Source: an uncultured Flavobacteriaceae bacterium (GTDB lineage: Bacteria; Bacteroidota; Bacteroidia; Flavobacteriales; Flavobacteriaceae). From it: a DNA stretch of 64,000 nucleotides. A program made the translations under genes and the position numbers. The notes under the pieces were generated by a model. That model was not told the DNA's origin. It made no database searches and saw nothing but the letters and a program-made list of their open reading frames with translations. This document shows positions 39,997 through 50,400 of the stretch, piece after piece. The DNA lies in the NCBI GenBank assembly GCA_905181825.1, contig CAJIZJ010000010.1, positions 1-64,000 on the forward strand, written 5' to 3'. Position 1 is the stretch's first letter; each line of letters starts with the position of its first letter.

Positions 39997-41071
39997 TTAT
40001 TAAATACATTCCGGGATTTAAAGCGCTAAGATCTAATCTATTGTTGTTCATTAAATCTTCACTAGACTTCAACACTAGTTGTCCTAATTGGTTGTATACT
40101 TCAACACTGTCAAATCCTTCTGGACTGTTAATAGTGACCACATCCTTTACAGGGTTTGGACTAAGTACTATAGCGCTAAGTTGAATATCTTTAACAGATA
40201 ATATATTAGCACTTGTTGTAAATGACCAAACTGGGCAATTTACTGCAGAGCCGCCAGCGTTTTCAGGAACAACCTGCCAGTAGTAAGTTGTTTCTGTAGT
40301 CATGCCATAAATTGAAAATCCATCATTTGCTGTAGTTGTAGTATTTACACTGGTCATATCAGCGGTAGCACCAAAGTTAAAAGCATAAGCTACTGGAGCA
40401 TCACCAGTTGAACCTGGAGACCAAGTAAAAGTGTATTTTTGGTCTGTTGCATCAATTACATCATCACCATTCATGTCAGAGTCCATAGTTAAGTCTACTG
40501 TAGCTCCGTCTTCTGGATTTGGTGTTGTAGCAGGTACTGGAGCAGTTGCATTCATATTAACTAATGCTAAATCATATAAGTATAATCTGTCACCATCGTC
40601 ATTACTCCATACAAAAGCAATGTATATACTAGAACCTTCGTATGTACTTAGATCTGCACTGAGAATTGCGCTTGGGCTAATATCGACTTCACTAAAGGAA
40701 GCTACTTCAGAAAATCCAGAGTTCTGGTCAGTCGTTGAAACCTGTACTGATAAGTTGGAACTGTAATTAAAATCAGGATATTGGTCTTGTACTCCAAAAG
40801 TTAACCCTGAGGTGGTATTAGTGATTTCTAATAGAGGCGAGACCAGCCAGTCTTCACATTGCTGTCCTGAAGTTCCAGAAGCCTCCCATGTTATATACAT
40901 AAAACTATTTGCACCATCATCAACCCAGGTCCATGATTGTTCAGCTCCTTCCCCGTTGGATCCAGCATACTGAATCCACCCATTATCTAAGGGGCTGGTT
41001 GACCAATCAAATTGAGCATGGCTAGTAAAGCCGACTAACATAATTGTTAATAATAAAGTAATTTTTTTCAT
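39947..41071 (-). CDS. T9SS type A sorting domain protein with choice-of-anchor J-like domain
   Basis: Signal peptide (MKKITLLLTIMLVGFTSHAQ), CTD LSPNPVKDVVTINSPEGFDSVEVYNQLGQLVL...LNPGMYLIKINADNKSKTVKIIKE. Confidence 0.9.
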   Translation of the reverse strand: MKKITLLLTIMLVGFTSHAQFDWSTSPLDNGWIQYAGSNGEGAEQSWTWVDDGANSFMYITWEASGTSGQQCEDWLVSPLLEITNTTSGLTFGVQDQYPDFNYSSNLSVQVSTTDQNSGFSEVASFSEVDISPSAILSADLSTYEGSSIYIAFVWSNDDGDRLYLYDLALVNMNATAPVPATTPNPEDGATVDLTMDSDMNGDDVIDATDQKYTFTWSPGSTGDAPVAYAFNFGATADMTSVNTTTTANDGFSIYGMTTETTYYWQVVPENAGGSAVNCPVWSFTTSANILSVKDIQLSAIVLSPNPVKDVVTINSPEGFDSVEVYNQLGQLVLKSSEDLMNNNRLDLSALNPGMYLIKINADNKSKTVKIIKE

Positions 41072-41328
41072 TGAGTAGGTTTTTAAAGTTCGTTAATAAA
41101 AGTATAAAATTTTATTTAATTAAATGTTTTTTTTACATAAAATCCTCATAACCAGATTTATGTGATCGTTTAATTGAATTTTAATATATTTATTTATTTT
41201 AATTATCAAATTTTATCTAACTAATATTTTTACTTAAGTATCGAAACCCTAAGAAACTATGGACTTTATTTCACATATTTAATTTTGAAAACTCAACAAA
41301 GTGCTCTTTTTAAAACTTATACAAAATA

Positions 41329-41364
41329 AAAAAAAGCCTATGAAATGAATTTCACAGGCTTTTT
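41329..41364 (-). terminator. Rho-independent terminator of the second T9SS-cargo gene
   Basis: AAAAAAAGCCTATGAAATGAATTTCACAGGCTTTTT; G-U wobble in the minus-strand RNA stem. Confidence 0.8.
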
Positions 41365-41435
41365 AATAGTGTATTAAAAAAGTACTTATTCCTTAATAAT
41401 CTTCACTGTTTTACTTTTATTATCAGCGTTGATTT
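41350..41435 (-). repeat. 86-nt exact direct repeat, copy 2
   Basis: Identical to 39911..39996. Confidence 0.9.
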
Positions 41436-42579
41436 GTATTAAATACATTCCTGGATTTAAAGCGCTAAGATCTAATCTATTATTGTTCATTAAACTTGAA
41501 TTAGATTCTATTACTAATTGACCTAATTGGTTGTATACTTCAACTGAGTCAAATCCTACAGGGCTGTTAATTGTAATCACATCCTTTACAGGGTTAGGTG
41601 AGACGCTTAAAGCTTCAATTGTAAAGCCATCTACTCCTAAAGGATCAGCTGCACCTGTTGTGAAGCTGTAAACTGCAGATTCTGTACTACCAGCAACATT
41701 AACACTAGCAACTTTCCAGTAATAGGTTGTATTTGGCTGCCAACCGGCATCAACTGTAGCTCCATAGGTTACACCAGCTCCGCCATCAACGGTGCCATCA
41801 AGCCCAGTTACTGGATTTGTAACCGCATCTGCAGTTGCCCCAAAATACCAGTCATAAGTAGTAGCAGGATCTCCCGTAGTGGCTGCATCCCATGAAAACA
41901 TAATCATTTTAGATCCAGCAGTTGATAGTAAAATTTCTACATCCGTAGCTGTGTCAGCAGGGGCCATATTAATACATACGTCTGGGGCACTGCCTTCAGG
42001 TTGTTGAACAACAATGTTATCAAATGACCATCCCCAAGAGAAGTCACCAGTCCATCTTAATTTTATATGAGCAGCAGGAGATCCAGCAATATTTGAAGAA
42101 ATATCATAAAGCATTGTGCCAAATGCATAGTCATTAGCTGTACCAGTACCTGTTATGGTGTCAATCACTTCCCAAGTAGTTCCTCCATCAGCAGAGACTT
42201 CTACTGTAATTACTTCACCATAACCACCTCTCATAAATGAATCGAAAGATAGCTTTATAGTGCTCATAGAACTAAGGTCCATAGCAGGAGATATTAATGA
42301 GATGTCTTCAGCCCCATTTGCTCCATTTACATCACTATTAATTTCTGCATAATTACCACTCATTGCAATGCCTAAGCCAGTGTATAGGTATTGGTTAGCA
42401 GGACCAAATCCAATAGCATCTCCTGTATTGTTAATCGTAAATATTTCGGTGGGGTCAGATCCCGCATTAGTATTAGACCATGTGGTCGGAATTCCCGCTT
42501 CAAAATCCTCACTTAAGACGATTTGAGCGTTAGTAATAAAAGTAACCATTAATATGGCTAACAAAGTAATTTTTTTCAT
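41386..42579 (-). CDS. T9SS type A sorting domain protein with choice-of-anchor J domain
   Basis: LSEDFEAGIPTTWSNTNAGSD...DISLISPAMDLSSMSTIKLSFDSFMRGGYGEVITVEVS...WGWSFDNIVVQQ plus CTD ending KTVKIIKE. Confidence 0.92.
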   Translation of the reverse strand: MKKITLLAILMVTFITNAQIVLSEDFEAGIPTTWSNTNAGSDPTEIFTINNTGDAIGFGPANQYLYTGLGIAMSGNYAEINSDVNGANGAEDISLISPAMDLSSMSTIKLSFDSFMRGGYGEVITVEVSADGGTTWEVIDTITGTGTANDYAFGTMLYDISSNIAGSPAAHIKLRWTGDFSWGWSFDNIVVQQPEGSAPDVCINMAPADTATDVEILLSTAGSKMIMFSWDAATTGDPATTYDWYFGATADAVTNPVTGLDGTVDGGAGVTYGATVDAGWQPNTTYYWKVASVNVAGSTESAVYSFTTGAADPLGVDGFTIEALSVSPNPVKDVITINSPVGFDSVEVYNQLGQLVIESNSSLMNNNRLDLSALNPGMYLIQINADNKSKTVKIIKE

Positions 42580-42825
42580 TTGTATTTGTTTAAAGATTAT
42601 TCAATAAAGGTAAACATTTTTTTATTGGGCGTCAAATAATTAAATGATTAAGACGTTGTTTTTGAAGGATGTATATGTAAAATATTGAATTATAGAACAA
42701 TTAACCTATCATTGGCATAATATTGTGGATTTAGTTATTTAGACTTAAGATTGTTTTTTTAACTAAACCATAAGAAGCAACAATTATAATATGTTTATTT
42801 TTGTTAATCAACTAAAGCACTTTTT

Positions 42826-43803
42826 TTGAAAGTTATAGAAAACATAAAAAAACCAATCACTTATGAGATGGAACTTTTCGAAAAGAAATTTCGATTGTCC
42901 ATGTCCAGCAGGGTGGCGCTTCTGAACCGAATTACGCATTATATAGTCAATCGAAAGGGCAAGCAAATGCGTCCAATGTTTGTGTTTTTAACTGCTAAAA
43001 TGATATCTAACGGCGACGTTAGCGAACGGACCTATCGAGGTGCTTCTGTTTTAGAGTTGATTCACACTGCTACTTTGGTGCATGATGATGTGGTGGATGA
43101 AAGTGACCGCCGACGCGGATTTTTCTCTATTAATGCGCTTTGGAAAAATAAAATAGCTGTTTTAGTAGGCGATTTTTTATTGTCAAAAGGCCTTTTGCTT
43201 TGTATTGATAACAACGATTTCGATCTTTTAAAAATTATTTCTGTTGCCGTTCGTGAAATGAGTGAAGGCGAGCTGTTGCAAATTGAAAAAGCCCGGAATC
43301 TAGATATTACAGAAGCTGTTTATTATGAAATTATTCGACAAAAAACAGCAACGCTTATCGCTGCTTGCTGTAGCTTGGGTGCCGCTTCTGTTAAGCCACT
43401 TTCTGAAGATGTAGAAACGATGCGAAAATTTGGAGAACTCATTGGTATGGCTTTTCAAATTAAAGATGACTTATTTGATTATGGAACTCAACAAATTGGG
43501 AAGCCCACAGGAATTGATATTAAAGAACAAAAAATGACGCTTCCGTTAATTCACGTTTTAAATCAATGTTCTAAAAAAGAAAAGAGATGGCTAATCAATT
43601 CCATTAAAAATCATAATAAAGACTCCAAGCGTGTTAATGAAGTAATCACTTTTGTAAAACAAAATGGGGGACTAGACTATGCAGTGCTGAAGATGAAATC
43701 TTTTCAGCAGGAAGCCTTAGAGTTATTAAAGCCTTATCCAGAATCGATCTACAAAAAATCATTAATTTTAATGGTCAATTATGTAATCGAGCGAAATAAG
43801 TAA
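42826..43803 (+). CDS. Polyprenyl synthetase family protein
   Basis: ELIHTATLVHDDVVDESDRRRG...GMAFQIKDDLFDYG: both Asp-rich motifs; TTG start. Confidence 0.94.
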   Translation: MKVIENIKKPITYEMELFEKKFRLSMSSRVALLNRITHYIVNRKGKQMRPMFVFLTAKMISNGDVSERTYRGASVLELIHTATLVHDDVVDESDRRRGFFSINALWKNKIAVLVGDFLLSKGLLLCIDNNDFDLLKIISVAVREMSEGELLQIEKARNLDITEAVYYEIIRQKTATLIAACCSLGAASVKPLSEDVETMRKFGELIGMAFQIKDDLFDYGTQQIGKPTGIDIKEQKMTLPLIHVLNQCSKKEKRWLINSIKNHNKDSKRVNEVITFVKQNGGLDYAVLKMKSFQQEALELLKPYPESIYKKSLILMVNYVIERNK

Positions 43804-43856
43804 CTAAAAACCCTTACTTTTATAGTACATTTACAGCATCCATTTAATTTTTTATA

Positions 43857-45809
43857 TTGATATCAAAAGCCACCATAGATCAAGTATTTGACACTGCTCG
43901 TGTAGAGGAAGTGATTGGGGATTTTGTGCAGCTCAAAAAATCGGGAAGTAACTTTAAAGGTTTAAGCCCGTTTAGTGAAGAACGCACCCCTAGTTTTATG
44001 GTATCGCCTGTAAAGCAAATTTGGAAAGATTTCTCAACTGGAAAAGGGGGGACCTCCGTTTCATTTTTAATGGAGCATGAACACTTTACATATCCAGAGG
44101 CTATTAAATATTTAGCTCGAAAATATAATATTGAGATAGAAGAAACCGTCCAAACGGATTCTGATAAAGAGGCTGCAGGCGAACGCGAAAGCATGTATCT
44201 GGTTAGTGAATTTGCACGTACCTACTATCAAAACACATTACATAAAACAGACCAAGGAAAAGCAATTGGCCTTAGTTACTTTAAGGAGCGTGGTTTTACG
44301 GACGAAACGATTCAAGACTTTCAATTGGGTTTTTCGACAGATGCATGGAGTGGGTTGACAGATTCAGCCTTAAAAAAAGGCTATAAATTAAAGTTTTTAG
44401 AAAGTACAGGGCTCTCCATTGTAAAGGGTGAAAAGCAATTTGACCGTTTCAAAGGCCGAGTTCTTTTTCCAATACATAGTATGTCTGGGCGTGTGCTTGG
44501 ATTTGGAGGTCGAATTCTAGCCAAAAATGAAAAGGCAGCCAAATATCTAAACTCTCCAGAAAGCGACATCTATCATAAAAGTAAAGTTTTATATGGGATC
44601 TACTACGCAAAACAAACCATTGCCAAAGAAGATAATTGTTTTTTAGTAGAGGGTTATACCGACGTAATTCAATTTCATCAAAAAGGGATTAAAAATGTGG
44701 TGTCCTCTTCGGGAACCGCTTTAACTCCGGATCAAATTAGGTTAATTAATCGCTTGACTAAAAATATCACAGTCCTATTTGATGGTGATCCTGCTGGGAT
44801 TAGAGCATCTCTGCGAGGGATCGATTTGATTTTGGAGCAGGGGATGAATGTCAAAATCTGTACATTTCCAGAAGGGGAGGACCCAGATAGTTTTGCCAAG
44901 CAAAACACCTTAGAGGAACTTAAGGATTACCTAAAGTCAAACGCCAAAGATTTTATTGCCTATAAAGCGTCCCTGCTCATGGAGGAAGCTCAAAATGATC
45001 CGGTAGCAAAAGCAAATTTGATTCGAGACATGGTGACCAGCATTTCGAAGGTCTCCGATAATATTCAGAAAGAAATTTATGTACGTGAATGTTCGCGTAT
45101 TATGGATATAAGTGAAGATGTGTTGTTTAGTACTTTGGCACAGATGGGTAAAAAAGCACAGAGTGATGCTAACAAAACCTATAATAAAAAGCAAAAAGCC
45201 TTTGAGGTTGTTAAGTCTGTAGCACCCCCCCAAAAAGTAGATATTCAATATGAGCTAGAGCAAAAAATTATTGAAATTTTATTGCTTTATGGCAGTCGAA
45301 AAGAATCTTTTGAGGATCTTATCCTAAAAGAAAATGATAAAGAAGAGTTGGTGCTAGAGCCCGTTATTCATGAGGTTAAGGTGTTTGAGAAAATATTTTT
45401 GGATTTGCAGGAAGATGAGATGCAGTTTACTAATGAGAACTTCAAAACACTTTATTACACAATTATCGATAGTTTAAATCAGACTGACGATTTTGTGATT
45501 GAATCTTTTGTAAATCGATTAGACCCTACTTTAGCATCGGATGTCACTAATATTTTAATGAATGAGGAACGTTACAATCTTCATAACTGGGAGAAAAATA
45601 ATATTTTCCCTAAGCAAAAAGAGGTAAGTATCGCTCAACTAGTGAGTGAAACAATCTTAACACTCCGCTGTTATTTAATTGATAGAAAGGTAAACGAAAT
45701 AAAACAAGACACTAAAGACACTATTGACCATCGAACGCTTCTTGAAGATGTTTTGAACTACTCTAATTTAAAAATGTTGCTTTCTAGAAAACTAAACAGA
45801 GTGCTATAA
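43857..45809 (+). CDS. dnaG: DNA primase DnaG
   Basis: DQVFDTARVEEVIGDFVQLKKSGSNFKGLSPFSEERTPSFMVSPVKQIWKDFSTGKGG...VEGYTDVIQFHQKGIKNVVSSSGTALT; TTG start. Confidence 0.96.
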   Translation: MISKATIDQVFDTARVEEVIGDFVQLKKSGSNFKGLSPFSEERTPSFMVSPVKQIWKDFSTGKGGTSVSFLMEHEHFTYPEAIKYLARKYNIEIEETVQTDSDKEAAGERESMYLVSEFARTYYQNTLHKTDQGKAIGLSYFKERGFTDETIQDFQLGFSTDAWSGLTDSALKKGYKLKFLESTGLSIVKGEKQFDRFKGRVLFPIHSMSGRVLGFGGRILAKNEKAAKYLNSPESDIYHKSKVLYGIYYAKQTIAKEDNCFLVEGYTDVIQFHQKGIKNVVSSSGTALTPDQIRLINRLTKNITVLFDGDPAGIRASLRGIDLILEQGMNVKICTFPEGEDPDSFAKQNTLEELKDYLKSNAKDFIAYKASLLMEEAQNDPVAKANLIRDMVTSISKVSDNIQKEIYVRECSRIMDISEDVLFSTLAQMGKKAQSDANKTYNKKQKAFEVVKSVAPPQKVDIQYELEQKIIEILLLYGSRKESFEDLILKENDKEELVLEPVIHEVKVFEKIFLDLQEDEMQFTNENFKTLYYTIIDSLNQTDDFVIESFVNRLDPTLASDVTNILMNEERYNLHNWEKNNIFPKQKEVSIAQLVSETILTLRCYLIDRKVNEIKQDTKDTIDHRTLLEDVLNYSNLKMLLSRKLNRVL

Positions 45810-45812
45810 TAA

Positions 45813-46436
45813 TTATTTTTTTTGACGGCCGTGATCTATTAACTCCACTAGGTTAGAGACATTTAATTTTTTCATTAAGCGTAATTTATAAGTACTCACT
45901 GTTTTTTCATTAAGGTCTAACTGGTTGGCAATTTCGTTATTTCTTTTTCCAGATGAAATAAGCTTCAAAACCTCAACTTCACGAGTCGAAAGTTTTTTAT
46001 ACAGTTTCATTGTGCCTTGACTGTTTTTCTCAAAAGTAAGTGTTTGCGCAAGTTCTTTACTAACATGAATACCTCCTTTATACACTTTTAAAATGGCTCT
46101 TTTAATTGTTGCTGTCGTCACTGATTTTGATAAATATCCAGAGGCACCAGCTTTTATGGCGCTAATGGCATAAATATCTTCTGGGTGAGTACTAAAAACA
46201 ATCACTGACACATCTCTAAAGTCCTTTTTAATGGTTCGAAGTACGGTGATTCCATTAACATCTGTCAAGTCAATAGACATCAAAACGATGTCAGTATTTG
46301 ACTTTTTGAGATACTCTAAAAGTTGTTTTGCAGAGTTGGCGGTATTAACGATTTTAATGTCTGATGAGTTCTCAAATAGCATACGGATTCCATAGCTTAC
46401 TATTGGTTGATGGTCTGCTACAAGAACTCGAATCAT
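45813..46436 (-). CDS. LuxR/NarL-type response regulator
   Basis: REC domain (VLVADHQPIVSYGIRMLFE...SGYLSKSV) and HTH (LSTREVEVLKLISSGKRNNEIANQLDLNEKTVSTYKLRLMKKL). Confidence 0.93.
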   Translation of the reverse strand: MIRVLVADHQPIVSYGIRMLFENSSDIKIVNTANSAKQLLEYLKKSNTDIVLMSIDLTDVNGITVLRTIKKDFRDVSVIVFSTHPEDIYAISAIKAGASGYLSKSVTTATIKRAILKVYKGGIHVSKELAQTLTFEKNSQGTMKLYKKLSTREVEVLKLISSGKRNNEIANQLDLNEKTVSTYKLRLMKKLNVSNLVELIDHGRQKK

Positions 46437-46441
46437 TGATT

Positions 46442-47233
46442 TTAGTGTTTTAAGTTACTAGGGATTTCACATACAGGGATTGGGTTCATTTTGTGTTTAT
46501 TGGCAGCGTTAAATCGATTGTAGATTTCAAACACAGTACGGTCCCTTCCCACAAAATCGTTTATCTTTTTTCCGTCTTCAACACTCTTCATAGCCCATTC
46601 AAGTTCAGGGTAGGAGGCCCCAATTTGGTCTTCATCACTTCTAGAATCCCCAAATAGCCCATCGCTAGGAGCTGCGTTCAGGATGCTTTTAGGGATTTTC
46701 AATGCGCTTCCCAAATCGTATACTTCTGATTTTAAAAGGTCAGCAATTGGGCTGAGGTCTACCCCGCCATCACCATATTTGGTATAAAATCCAACACCAA
46801 AATCTTCTACTTTATTTCCTGTTCCAGCGACTAGTCTTCCCAATATACCTGCGTAGTAGTAAAGTGTGGTCATTCGTAACCGTGCTCTAGAGTTAGCCAA
46901 GGCCATATCTACAGTAGCTTGTGGCTGCTGCAAGTCAATTTCATTTTTAAACCCGTCAAAAACAGGAGATAAGTTCACACGTGTTGATTGTACGTTTGGA
47001 AACTTTTTTTCAAGTTGGGTTATATGTTCTTGGGCTCTTGAAACATGACTCTCGGATTGGTGAATAGGCATTTCTAAACACATCACTTCCAATCCAGTCA
47101 TTGCACACAGCGTAGAAGTAACTGCAGAATCTACTCCCCCTGATACACCAATAACAAATCCGTTTACTTTTGCGTTTTTTGCATATGTTTCCAACCAGTC
47201 TACAATAAAGGGTATCACTTGATTCGTTTTCAT
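46442..47233 (-). CDS. nadE: NAD(+) synthase
   Basis: GVSGGVDSAVTSTLCA; VAGTGNKVEDFGVGFYTKYGDGGVDLSPIADLLKSEVY. Confidence 0.95.
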   Translation of the reverse strand: MKTNQVIPFIVDWLETYAKNAKVNGFVIGVSGGVDSAVTSTLCAMTGLEVMCLEMPIHQSESHVSRAQEHITQLEKKFPNVQSTRVNLSPVFDGFKNEIDLQQPQATVDMALANSRARLRMTTLYYYAGILGRLVAGTGNKVEDFGVGFYTKYGDGGVDLSPIADLLKSEVYDLGSALKIPKSILNAAPSDGLFGDSRSDEDQIGASYPELEWAMKSVEDGKKINDFVGRDRTVFEIYNRFNAANKHKMNPIPVCEIPSNLKH

Positions 47234-47406
47234 ATATTCAATTTTTGATAGCCTTACAAAAGTAAACTATTCTAAATAAATTATTTTATCTAAATTAAAT
47301 TTAATGAACAAAATTACAATTCAAATACTTTACAGTTTACTATCTTAGTTTATTTATGTTTAAACCAATTAAAGTTCTATTGGTCTAAATATTATAACCA
47401 ATTACA

Positions 47407-50400
47407 ATGAAGGGACTAAGTTTTAATCACATATGTGTTTTAGTACTATTATTAAGTGTTCAGCTAAGTTTCGCTCAGTTAAGTCGAACCCACTATATTC
47501 CACCAATAAGTACCGCTGACGACTCAAATGCAGTTCCTCAAAATCAGTTTTTACACATTTCAACTCCTAGTCAAACGCCTGTTAGTATTACAGTGACCGA
47601 AATTGGAGGTACGACTTCAGTTCTTTCAGCTTCAAATGCAACTCCACTAGAGATTCTGATTGGTTCAGGGGTAAATACCCCTTTTGTTGCAGATGTTAAT
47701 ACGACAGGGACTAAATATACAAACAAAGGCTATTCGATTCAAGCTGAACAACCTGTTTACGCGTCTGTCCGACTCGTTGCCGGAACGAGTCAAAATCAAG
47801 CAGGGTCTTTGGTGTCCAAAGGCTTATCTGGTCTTGGTACAACTTTTAGAGTTGGAACCTTCACCAATCAAAAAACATTTACACCGACAAATTTAGATTA
47901 CTTGAATTTTGTGTCTGTTATGGCTACTGAAAATAATACCCAAGTTGATTTCTCTGATTTACCCCCTGGAATTATTATAGAAAACAATACTCCAACTTCT
48001 GTTGTTTTAAACTATGGAGAGTCCTATGTAATTGCACTAAATCCAGCAGCTGCACCGGCAAATAGAGACGGCTTAGTTGGTGCTCTTGTAAGCGCGACCA
48101 AACCAATAGTAGTAAACTGTGGGTCTTCAAACGGAAGTAATTCAACAGGGAATGGGCGTGATTTTGGAATTGATCAAATTGCTCCTTTTGAAACCATTAG
48201 TATCGATGGACAATCGTACAGTGAATATATATTTGTGAGAGCTAATGGATATGATGATATCGAACGACCATTGATTGTGGCTCATTTAGATAATACAGCG
48301 GTCTATGTCAATGGAGATGATACAACAGGTACTTTATTAGTCAATTTGTCTGCAGGCGAATATATTAGTATCGACGGAACCTATTTTAGTACCCAATCAG
48401 TTTCTGGTTCTAATCCAGGAGGTAACATGTATGTTTGGACCTCTAAAACAGCCTTTGCCTACCAAGGAATTGGAGGCTCAAGTAGCGAGGCTAATCAAGA
48501 GCTGTTTTTTGTCCCCCCTATGAACTGTAAGACACCAAAAACCATTAACAACATACCTCTTATTCAGAACACAGGCACAGGAAGTGTTGCTTTTTTAGGA
48601 GGAATAACAATTGTTTCAGAAGTTGGCGCTTCTGTTTTAGTTAATGGCGCCGCAACGACTGCCTTGCCCCAGACAGTTAATGGAAATCCAAACTTCGAAA
48701 CCTATTTAGTAAGTGGTCTGTCGGGAAATGTAAGTGTGTCTTCAAATAAACAAATTTATGTTGCATATTATGGGGCTAACGGCGCTGCTGCTTTAGGAGG
48801 TTTTTACTCCGGATTCATCTTCAAGCCAGAAATTGCATCTTCAGCGCTAACATCCGTAGTAACTGAGATCTGTATTCCTAACATAGAACTTGGCCTTAAT
48901 AGTTTAGAATCTTTTGATTCTTATCAGTGGTATTATAATGGCATAGCTATTCTAGGAGCTAATTCTGAAATATGGATACCAGACACTCCGGGGTTTTATC
49001 AATTAGAAGGCGTTATTACAGATTGCCAAACAGTTTTTTCAGATAATATACCGGTGAGTAGTTGTGCAGGGGACTTTGATAACGATGGCGTTAATAATAA
49101 TATTGATAGGGATGCTGATAATGATGGTGCACTTAATAATCAAGAATCTAATTGTGACTTAACATTTAACCTTTCAAACACCTCAGGTCCATTTTTTACG
49201 GCTATTAATGTGGCGAGTACAGCTAATAGTCTAGCCACGACATTTACGGGATATGCAGATCAATCCATGTGGTTACAAGCCGCATCGTCAACAGCAACGG
49301 CTATTAGTTCAAGTACGTATACACTCGATTTTGATGAGCCTACGAGTTTTATCATAAAGCAATCGGATTCTAATGGCCCATCTGGGATAGTAGATTTTGA
49401 TGATCAAGAGTCTTTTGTGATTAGTGTTCCTTACACGGAAACGCTTACTGTTATGAATCCGGACAACCAACTTTTAATTGATACTAATTATGACGGCATT
49501 TTTGATAATAATATTGATGTCTTTACAGCATTTGAAATTCGCTTTAAATTAAATTCAGCAATCTTAAACGCTGAAAATGTGAGCTTTTCATTTCATAGTA
49601 ATCAATCGAGTGGATTTAGTATAAAATATATTAATACATCAGAGACTGAGCTCAACTCAGCGGCTTTTCAGCTTAGTCAAGCGTGTAGGCCGTTAGATTC
49701 TGACGGAGATATGATTTCTGATGCTCTAGATTTAGACAGTGATAATGACGGTATTTTGGATGTCATAGAAAATGGTAACTCGAATTTAGATCAGGATCAA
49801 GATGGTCAGATCGATGAGGTTGAATCTAATGACATTAATTTAGATGGTCGTCATGATGCGGCTGTTAATCCAGCTGATTTTGATGGAGATTCAGTATTTG
49901 ATTTTCTAGATCTAGACAGTGACAATGATGGGTTGTATGATCTTTTTGAAGCGGGTGTTGGGGTTGCTTTAGACACTAACAACGATGGTCAGATAGATTT
50001 AGGGTTTTTAGACTCCAACATGAACGGTGCCTCAGATGTTTCAGAAGCCATTACAGTTGCAGACTCGGATGCTGATGGCACCCCCGATTACATTCAATTG
50101 GACTCTGATTCAGATGGTTGTTTTGATGCAGATGAGGCAGGATTTACAGCCACTCTAGGAGTTTTAGACGGAACTGCATTTAATAATGAAGGGCTAGTAT
50201 CTGGAGGTGATGGTTATGATTTTGCTACAGATAGTAATGCAGACGGACTTTTTGATTATCAAGATTATATTAACATAATTCCACTAGAGATAGACTCTCC
50301 GATCTCTGTTTGCGAATTTGAAAATACCTCAATTTCTGTTTCTTTAGAAAACAGTTCTAGTGCCTTTGACAGCATACAATGGGAGCGTAGTTTGGATGGC

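Noticed and set aside
43880-44194. 104-aa minus-strand ORF opposite dnaG
   Set aside because: Antisense of the conserved primase zinc/RNAP region; no support.
47364-47384. ACCAAT...ATTGGT hairpin upstream of the second adhesin
   Set aside because: Only 6-bp arms in AT-rich DNA; could easily be chance.
49070-50280. Short repetitive GATGATGG-like DNA, considered as a possible CRISPR or microsatellite
   Set aside because: Irregular, in-frame codons for TSP3-like DxDxDG repeats; no spacer/repeat periodicity.
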